A stretch of 18,776 bases of DNA from Comamonadaceae bacterium (lineage in GTDB: Bacteria > Pseudomonadota > Gammaproteobacteria > Burkholderiales > Burkholderiaceae). Made by a program: the position numbers and the translations under genes. Positions 7,708 through 14,200 of this stretch are shown one piece after another; within the stretch, counting starts at the first letter, position 1, and every line of letters begins with the position of its first letter. The notes beneath the pieces were generated by a model. It was not told the origin of the DNA. It ran no database searches and saw only the letters and a program-made list of their open reading frames with translations. Location of the stretch: positions 1-18,776 of the forward strand of contig CANCCJ010000045.1 of NCBI GenBank assembly GCA_947374535.1, written 5' to 3'.

Positions 7708-8628
7708 TTACCAAGCTGTAGCAAGCTGTGCGCTCAAGATGCCAAGTGTGAAGTGGTGAGCGGAGAAAGCCGTTGGACTATCAGAGAAGTACCGCGACTT
7801 CGTGTATTGCAACGTTAAATCAGTTTTTGGACTGAGTTTCCAATTGGCTGAAACGTTCTCTCCACCCTCGTTAAGCATAGGAAGGTTGTAAACCGTTTGT
7901 GAAGTCATGTCGACAACATAAATCCTTTTGCCGCGATCTAGGCCTAGGGTGACTCTGTTGGGTGCCCAGTCTTGATAGCCGCTCATGACGTGTGTGAGTT
8001 TGATGTCGGTGGCATGCGTGCTGGATTGTCCAAGTGCACTAGCAGGTTCGAGGTTGCTGATGGCATAGCTCCGAACTTGAAGCCAGTCTTGTGCGTTGTT
8101 AAAACCGTATGAAATGGCTGGACTGAATTGATGAATAGTGCTTGTGTTTTTGTAGTTTGATGCGGCGTAGCTGACATCTAATTTGAGTGGCTGCGTGTAG
8201 GAAAACCAAGTCAGTTGTGGTGCTACAGCATGAACATGACTACTGATGCTTTGGGGTGCATCGTTATTGACTTGGTGCGCATCAAGTTGAAGTGTCCAGC
8301 GTCCAGGTAGCGTGGTAGATGGTGTATGAATATGGCCAGATAGCAGCCAGTTCTCTTGGTTTTGTTGAGTAGTTTGGGTGCTGGGATTCATGTTGATGCG
8401 CGTGGATTGCAATCCTGCTGTCACGCCCCATGCTTGGTCCTTCTCTGCGAAAAGACGTACGCCTAAGCCATGCTGGTCGTACATCGTTTGTGCATTGGCA
8501 TAGTGTCCCGTCATCGCTGTCATTGATGATGTTGTTTGCCATGAATCTTGCGCATAAGCAATAACGGGTGTTACGCAGAGGAGTGCAACCAATTTGGTAT
8601 TTAGATTTGATTTCAATGTTTTTGACAA
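7708..8628 (-). CDS. Putative outer-membrane beta-barrel protein
   Basis: The 306-residue product begins with a typical Sec signal peptide (LVALLCVTPVIAYA) and likely cleavage after A26 (AYA-QD). The mature part is rich in alternating polar/aromatic strands such as LTWFSYTQPLKLDVSYAAS and TDLTLQYTKSRYF. It ends in a terminal aromatic, ...LATAW, as many outer-membrane barrels do. I do not recognise the family; similarity to YaiO-like barrels is only an impression. The frame starts at TTG 8626-8628; a second TTG at 8614-8616 is an alternative. No ATG in this frame would keep the signal peptide, and no strong Shine-Dalgarno is seen. The gene directly precedes the hybrid kinase in the same direction, 20 bp before its ATG, so the barrel could be an accessory to or an output of that signalling unit. 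Confidence 0.7.
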   Translation of the reverse strand: MSKTLKSNLNTKLVALLCVTPVIAYAQDSWQTTSSMTAMTGHYANAQTMYDQHGLGVRLFAEKDQAWGVTAGLQSTRINMNPSTQTTQQNQENWLLSGHIHTPSTTLPGRWTLQLDAHQVNNDAPQSISSHVHAVAPQLTWFSYTQPLKLDVSYAASNYKNTSTIHQFSPAISYGFNNAQDWLQVRSYAISNLEPASALGQSSTHATDIKLTHVMSGYQDWAPNRVTLGLDRGKRIYVVDMTSQTVYNLPMLNEGGENVSANWKLSPKTDLTLQYTKSRYFSDSPTAFSAHHFTLGILSAQLATAW

Positions 8629-8640
8629 GTTGTGAGCTTG

Positions 8641-8669
8641 TAAATTGAGTTTGTGATGTTCTCAATTTA
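8641..8669. promoter_or_regulatory. 9-bp perfect inverted repeat in the divergent promoter region
   Basis: TAAATTGAG (8641-8649) and CTCAATTTA (8661-8669) are perfect inverted repeats with an 11-bp spacer. They lie 12 bp upstream of the leftward barrel-protein start, within the 156-bp gap shared with the rightward operon at 8785. The same gap has two GTACTTA direct repeats (8713-8719 and 8737-8743) and a related ATACTTG at 8768-8774. These are operator candidates for shared control of both operons, without further support. Confidence 0.4.
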
Positions 8670-8784
8670 TCTTTTAAATTTATCAAACAAAAGATATGTA
8701 TTTGAGTTGTCGGTACTTAATTCCTGCAATTGATCAGTACTTATGTTTTTCTGCTGGCATTGCTTAGATACTTGAAAAGCATTT

Positions 8785-9168
8785 ATGTCTTATCACAAAA
8801 TATTTCCCCGATCAATCGCCGTGAAGATGGATGGTGATGGTGGCTATGTAGGTCATCTGCTTTATGACTTTGAGCAGTACGGCTGTATGTTGTATGGCGA
8901 TGACTCAGGAGTAGCTGTGCTTTGTGGTTTGCATGCAAAAGCTAATTGGTTGATTCGCTCGACGGAGCGAATTCACGATTTAGCTGGGTTTTCTGTTTTT
9001 ATGGATGCTTTAAATCACTACTTGTTTACTGTGTTGCATTTTGATCCGGTGTCGCAATGGAGCAAGGTTTCACCTACCGAGTATGAGTATCACTTTGAAC
9101 GTGTGTATTTTGATATGGGTACACGTCAGTTCAACGCTGTTGAAAAAATTAGCAAAAGGTACTTATGA
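8785..9168 (+). CDS. Unrecognised 127-residue protein, first gene of a signalling operon
   Basis: I do not recognise the family. The protein is soluble by inspection, with no signal peptide or membrane segment. It has a Gly/Asp-rich start (KMDGDGGYVGHL), a cysteine in EQYGCMLYGDD, another in AVLCGLHAKANW, and many aromatics (EYEYHFERVYFDM). The start is ATG 8785; only a weak purine-rich stretch (GAAAAG) precedes it. Its stop overlaps the start of the next gene as ATGA (9165-9168), so it is translationally coupled to a histidine-kinase-like protein and then to a receiver protein. That context suggests a cytoplasmic sensor or regulatory partner for the kinase. Function is not established from sequence. 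Confidence 0.72.
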   Translation: MSYHKIFPRSIAVKMDGDGGYVGHLLYDFEQYGCMLYGDDSGVAVLCGLHAKANWLIRSTERIHDLAGFSVFMDALNHYLFTVLHFDPVSQWSKVSPTEYEYHFERVYFDMGTRQFNAVEKISKRYL

Positions 9169-9941
9169 GATTTGGTTTGTCTAAATTGAAGTCTTGGATG
9201 TTTCATAAGCTTGGAATGCGACAAACTGTGCCGAACAAACAATCAGAGTTGATAGAGCGTTTGTCACACGAGTTACGTACATCGTTGACCGGTATTGTTG
9301 GGTATTCTGAATTTGTCGAATCGAGTTCTGCAGAACCTATGGTGAATTTCACTGCAAAAATTATTCGTGAGAGTAGTCAAGGTTTGTCCCGTGCAAGTAA
9401 TTCTTTTTTTGATTTGCACCGCCTAGAGTTGGGTGAGTTGAAGGTGAATTGCACAACATTTTCAATCAGTGCGTTGGTGAGAGATGTCGTTAGAGAGCAT
9501 CAGAGGCAGGCGCTTGAGCAAGATGTGAAACTTGTGTTTACTTGTTCGGCAGAGACCTTTCTTTTTGATATGTATGCGGATGCGTTCAGAGTGCGTCAGC
9601 TGATTGATGCATTAGTTTTTGGAGGCATTCAATCTGCTGGGAAGGGTAAGTCGATCCAAGTGGATATCTCACTTGATGGAGATCAGAGTCATTTACGATT
9701 CATTGTCATCTCATTAGATTCGGTATTCAACGCTCCGCAGATTGAATTGACTAAAGAATTTTGGTGTAACGACCATTACAAATTTAAATTGCAAGAGGGG
9801 CCAGGCGTTGAGTTGGCTTTGGCGAAGTCTTTAATTTACTTCCTGCAAGGTAAGGTTGAATACAGAGCCGCTCTTGAGGAGTTGCCACGATTAATTTTGA
9901 CGTTGCCAATGCGTTACCGTGAAAACAAGGTGTGTGGATGA
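9165..9941 (+). CDS. Soluble histidine-kinase-like protein with degenerate ATP-binding domain
   Basis: The product has 258 residues and no membrane segment. The HisKA H-box is clear: LIERLSHELRTSLTGIVGYSEF with phospho-acceptor H35 (the usual Pro after Arg-Thr is Ser here). The following region has the size and layout of a HATPase_c domain (DAFRVRQLIDALVFGG), but the diagnostic motifs are missing. There is no N-box Asn where NxxxNAxKF is expected. The G1 position reads VISLDSVFNAP rather than DxGxG. GPGVELALAKSL is a weak remnant of the G2 box. It therefore probably cannot bind ATP normally and may act as a phosphotransfer or dimerisation protein, or as a pseudokinase for the adjacent receiver. 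It is joined by ATGA overlaps to genes on both sides. Confidence 0.8.
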   Translation: MRFGLSKLKSWMFHKLGMRQTVPNKQSELIERLSHELRTSLTGIVGYSEFVESSSAEPMVNFTAKIIRESSQGLSRASNSFFDLHRLELGELKVNCTTFSISALVRDVVREHQRQALEQDVKLVFTCSAETFLFDMYADAFRVRQLIDALVFGGIQSAGKGKSIQVDISLDGDQSHLRFIVISLDSVFNAPQIELTKEFWCNDHYKFKLQEGPGVELALAKSLIYFLQGKVEYRAALEELPRLILTLPMRYRENKVCG

Positions 9942-10318
9942 AAAAAATGATGGTGGTCGTGGTTGATGACAACTTGGTGAGTCGTTTACTGCCTAGCTTA
10001 ATTCTTCGACCATTTAACCTGACGGTTCAAGTGATGGAGTGTGAGACAGGTATAGAAGCATTACGCTTGATGAAAATACATCAAGTGACACATGTCTTAC
10101 TTGATATCTCGATGCCAGAGATGGATGGCGCAAAGGTTGCCGAGAAAATCAGAGCTGTTTCTAAATATTCTGAAATAAAGTTAATTGCTTATACAGCTGA
10201 TGCGAATGCGACAGATGTGACGTATTTGAAGCATGTGGGCTTTAATGACGTTCTTTTGAAGCCGCTTAAGAGTGCTGATCTTTTGCTTGCTCTTGGCTTG
10301 TTTGAATCTTCGACTTGA
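9938..10318 (+). CDS. Single-domain response regulator (CheY-like)
   Basis: I chose ATG 9938, which overlaps the previous stop as ATGA, rather than the upstream GTG at 9932. The 126-residue product is one receiver domain with nothing after it. It has VVVVDDN (acidic pocket), D56 in LLDISMPEMDG as phospho-acceptor, the Thr of AYTAD, and the conserved Lys in LLKPL. All active-site residues are present. With no output domain it must act by protein-protein contact or within a phosphorelay. The natural partners are the kinase-like protein upstream and, by proximity, the hybrid kinase at 5912-7687. It ends 7 bp from the convergent LuxR-type regulator gene, and no terminator hairpin is visible between them. 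Confidence 0.88.
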   Translation: MKKMMVVVVDDNLVSRLLPSLILRPFNLTVQVMECETGIEALRLMKIHQVTHVLLDISMPEMDGAKVAEKIRAVSKYSEIKLIAYTADANATDVTYLKHVGFNDVLLKPLKSADLLLALGLFESST

Positions 10319-10325
10319 TGGTTGG

Positions 10326-10931
10326 TTATAAATAGCCGTTGTCTCGTGAGAACTTGATCAATTGCGTTCGGCTGTTGAGGCCTAATTTTTTGTAGAAACG
10401 CCAAAGATGCACTTTGACAGTGTGTGCACTGATGTCGAGTTTATTGGCGATTTCTTCGTTGCTAAGACCTGAATCGACAAGAACTAAAAGTTGTTTTTGT
10501 CGTTTTGATAGTTTTATTTGACCATCATCTAAGTTGATTGAATTGTTCGGTGTGATTGGTTTATCCTGTGAATTTAATTGCTTGCTAATGAGGTTAAACA
10601 CATCGCGCAGAGAAGTGGTTTTTTCAATGTACAGATCTGCTCCCGCGTCTAAGCAAGATTTTTCAACTTCATCGCTTGGAATGCTAGAAAACAAGATGAG
10701 TGGTGTAGTAGGGTAGTTCGTTTTTATTTGCTTAATACCGCCTGTGCCACTGATGCCCGTGATCAGGGGGTCCATCACAAATGCTTCAGGCTGACCGTTG
10801 ATTAGCATGACCTCCTGAAGTTTGCTGAATGCATGCACTTCGACGACTTTTTTAGTGGGGTCTATTCGACGCAGCAAGAAGGCAATCGCTTGACACATCA
10901 AAGGATGGTTTTCGAGTATGTAGATAGTCAT
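10326..10931 (-). CDS. NarL/LuxR-type response regulator
   Basis: This 201-residue protein has a receiver domain (1 to about 118) and a GerE/LuxR helix-turn-helix (about 141-195). The receiver has D54 in FVMDPLITG and K104 in YIEKTTS. The acidic pocket reads ENHP rather than the usual D-D/E-H-P, so Mg2+ coordination may be altered. The HTH contains LSKRQKQLL and SNEEIANKLDISAHTVKVHL (157-176), a full recognition helix. The start is ATG 10929-10931 with a modest AGTGAG upstream. It should bind DNA as a dimer at a palindromic site. It lies downstream of and in the same direction as the truncated adhesin, so it may be read from that transcript or from its own promoter. Control of the adhesins is plausible but inferred. 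Confidence 0.9.
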   Translation of the reverse strand: MTIYILENHPLMCQAIAFLLRRIDPTKKVVEVHAFSKLQEVMLINGQPEAFVMDPLITGISGTGGIKQIKTNYPTTPLILFSSIPSDEVEKSCLDAGADLYIEKTTSLRDVFNLISKQLNSQDKPITPNNSINLDDGQIKLSKRQKQLLVLVDSGLSNEEIANKLDISAHTVKVHLWRFYKKLGLNSRTQLIKFSRDNGYL

Positions 10932-11230
10932 TTAGCTCACTTTGTAGATTGTTCAGTTAAATAGTAGTTATCTAGTTTCTTTTTTTTAAGAAACTCAGGT
11001 GAACTACAGATACAAAGGTGCTGTAATCGTTTTGGTAATTTGGTAATACTGCGTAGCACTTCTTCTGTAGGTTCAACCAAGCGCGGCGCAGGGCGCCACG
11101 CACCCGTGGGTGTGCCGCTCATGCACAAGGGCGGACGCCGCTGACGTAGCGAGCCTTCAAGTGGATGTGGCGAATCGAGCCAGCCTTGGGTGGGGATGAG
11201 GTGCGAGTTGGTCAGCAAGTCGTCTACCGG
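10932..11230 (-). other. Junction segment after the truncated adhesin; GC-rich part with short stem-loops
   Basis: The adhesin's repeat sequence stops making sense near 11225-11230: after ...YTLAYSAG the frame reads RRLADQLAPHPHP and reaches TGA at 11157-11159. About 11080-11225 is clearly GC-richer than 10932-11075, and contains stem-loops GGCGC-AGG-GCGCC (11085-11097) and CACCC-GT-GGGTG (11101-11112). A 93-codon minus-strand frame (10937-11218) crosses it, but I see no recognisable protein. A second minus-strand frame reads YAVLPNYQNDYSTFVSVVHLS around 11055-10990, like the end of a lost gene. This is probably rearranged or remnant DNA. Confidence 0.5.
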
Positions 11231-14200
11231 CCGAGTAAGCCAATGTATAGCCCAGTGATGTGAGTGAGTTAGTCAGGCCTGAACCCGTGATGCTGTAGGT
11301 GCCAGCGTTGATGGCGTTGTTTTGTGCTGTGCCGCCATAGACGAGTGTTCCACCCATGCTGCCTGCTGTGTCACTGTTGACTGTGTTTGAGACGGTGTAG
11401 CCGTTGCCGCCGCTGTAGGCGAGGGCGTTGTATGTTTTGCTGTCGTTGTTGAGCGTGATGGTGAGTGAGGGGGATTCTCGGTAAATGGCATACAGGCCCG
11501 ATGAGCCGATGGCTTGCGTATAGCCCGTGCTGAGTTCGTCGCTGTTGTAGCGCGAATTGCCTGTGCCCACCAATGTGGCGAGGCCGGTGCTCCCTGCAAT
11601 TGATCCACTCATCAAGGTGGCTCGGCCACCGCTGCCTACGCTGATTGCTCCTGCGCCAGAGAAGATCAAATCTCCACCCGTCGATGTACCTGCTGATGAA
11701 CCTTTGCCCGCATTCAAAATTACGGCTGAGCTGCTGGTGTTGCTGGTGCTTATGGCGGACGTCACAGCAATATTGCCATCAGAGGCCAAGTTGATCAGGC
11801 CATTGGTTAAATTGATGGTGCCGCTAACGGCCAAGTCGTTACCACTGCCTGTGATGCTGCTTGAAACATTGCCGGAGCCACTGATGTTGTAGCTGATGGT
11901 GGTCGCTGCGCCACGCACAAAGTTCAGGTTGGCGTTGTTGGACAGGGTGACTGCGCCCGTCCCTAATGTGCCCGATGCGCCTGCATTGCCGACTTGCAAA
12001 GTGCCCGCGCTGATGGTGGTGACGCCATAAGCGTTGGTGCCAGTGAGCGTTGTGGTTCCAGTGCCTGCTTGCGTTAATCCACCCGTGCCTGTGATGCTTT
12101 GGCTTAGGTTGACAGCGTCCGAATGTTTGATGATCAGCGTGCCGTTGTCTGTGATCGCGCTACTGGATGCAATGCTGCCAGCAGTGGCGCCAGTGCCAAT
12201 TTGCAAGGTTCCACTGTTGATCGTCGTGGCGCCTGCGTACGTGTTGTTGTTTGTCAGGGTGACGATGCTGCTATACGTATCTCCAGGTGTGTTGAATTCG
12301 AGATTTTTAGAGCCAGAAATGACACCTGAGACAGTGCCCGTTGAATTGTGTGCGCCGATGCGCGCGTCGGCAGTGAGTGTGATGGCACCACCGTAGTTGG
12401 CAGCGCTTGATAAGCGCAAGGCACCGAGATAAGGCCAATACGGTTCGTTCCAACCGTTACCCGCCAATGACAAGGTGTTGTTGAGGGTGAAGCCTCCGTT
12501 GAGATACAAACCCGCACCGCTGTTAACCGTGATTGCTGCAGTTCCTACCCGGCTGGCCGACGTAATGCCTAATCGAGAGGAGGTGAGGGTGATGTTGCCA
12601 CTGAAGCTGCTGTTGTTGCCGGTGAGCTGATAGTCGCTTTGTGCTTGCGTGCCTGTCCCCAGAAAGTTGATGTTTCCGGAGCCTGACATCGTGTTGGTGG
12701 CGTTGAGTAAGTCAGATCGATAGAAGTTGAGATTGCTGTTGGTGGCAACAGACACTGCGCCGGTGCCCAATGTGCCGGTGTTGCTTCCATTGCCGATCTG
12801 CAAAGTGCCTGCAGAGATTGTGGTCGTGCCACCGTAGGTGTTGCCCCCAGTGAGCATGAGTGTGCCTGTGCCAATTTTGGTGAGGCCACCAGCGTTTGCG
12901 ATGCCCCCAGTGATGACACCGGTCAGTTCGCCCGCGTTATTAATGTCAACGGTCAAGCCACCCGTGGCATCGTAGGTGTTGGCGCCCGAGCTGGCGATGG
13001 AGGCACCTGAGCCTGTGGCGTTCGCTGTGATGGTGGTCGTTGCGTCCGATTTGATGGTGGCGCCGTTGTCAATCGCAACTGCGGTGCTGCCAAGTGTGGC
13101 TGAGCCTGTGATGGTGACTGTGCCAGCGCCCGTCGCAGAGACTTCGGCACCTGTTTCAATCGACACACCTTTGTTGGTGCCGCCCGTGCCTGAGTTGCCG
13201 CCCGTGCCTGTCACGTTGACGTTGCCGCCTGTCGATGTGACGGTGGCATAGCCAAGCATGACGCCATCCTCATAGTTGCCCGTGGCAGAGGATGTGCCAG
13301 TGCCTGTGATGGTGACGCTGCCTGTGGTGCCGCCGGTCACGGTACTGACGTTGCCTGAGGCACCCACGATGTGAACGCCAGTGGACGTGGATGCGGTTGA
13401 GGTGCCTGCGCCCGTACCGATCATGCTGATCGTTCCGGCACCGGTTGTGGCGATGCTGCCACCGCTGACCATGTAGATGCCAGAGGGGCCGTCAACGTTT
13501 GAGGGCGTGGTGACAGCACCGCTTTGGCCTTTGAGTGAAATATTGCCACCTGCGGCACTGAGGCTGGCGCTCGTCAAGCTGATGCCGTGAATATTTGTGC
13601 TGTTGCCCACAGCATTGCCAGAGCCATCGCCTGCTGAGCCTCCACCCAAGGTGATGTTGCCGCCATTGCTGGTGATGCCCGAGCCTGTGTTGAGCACAAT
13701 CGCCCCCGAGCCGTCGCCATCGCTGTCGCTATTCAGCAGCACACTGCCATTGGTCAAGGTGGTGATGGAGGCGTTGGCATAGAGCGTGATGTTGCCGCCC
13801 GACAAAACCTTCAAGTTTTTCGCCAACGTTGGGTTGATGCTTGTGCTGACCGTTACATCGCCCGAGGCGTTCGGCCCTGTTTGACCAATCACCAATGTGG
13901 ATGCCGTGATTCGACTAAGTTCAGCGCTTGACAAGCCCAAGGTCAGTGGCGTTCCGCTCAGGACATCCGCCCCGCCTAAATTGATGCGCGTGCCGGCGGT
14001 GCGGTTTTGAATGGTCACGCTGCCTATGCCGGCATTGATGATTTCAGTGCTGCCACCTGAATAGCTGTCGCCCGTGAACGTGAGGTTGCCACCTGATGTA
14101 CTGATTGAACTCCCCGTCGTGTCAATGGCTGAAGTGCCTGCTCCCGTCGATGACGATGTGCCTGTGATGTTGACCGCGCCACCAGCAGTAGTGATGTTCG

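Noticed and set aside
11071..11130. Integron attC-like or REP element at the junction
   Set aside because: Stem-loops are present, but the paired core motifs expected of attC (GTTRRRY with RYYYAAC correctly placed) and any integrase are not seen.
10937..11218. 93-codon minus-strand frame after the truncated adhesin
   Set aside because: It crosses a sharp composition change, overlaps the adhesin end, and has no recognisable domain. I treat it as chance or remnant sequence in the junction segment.
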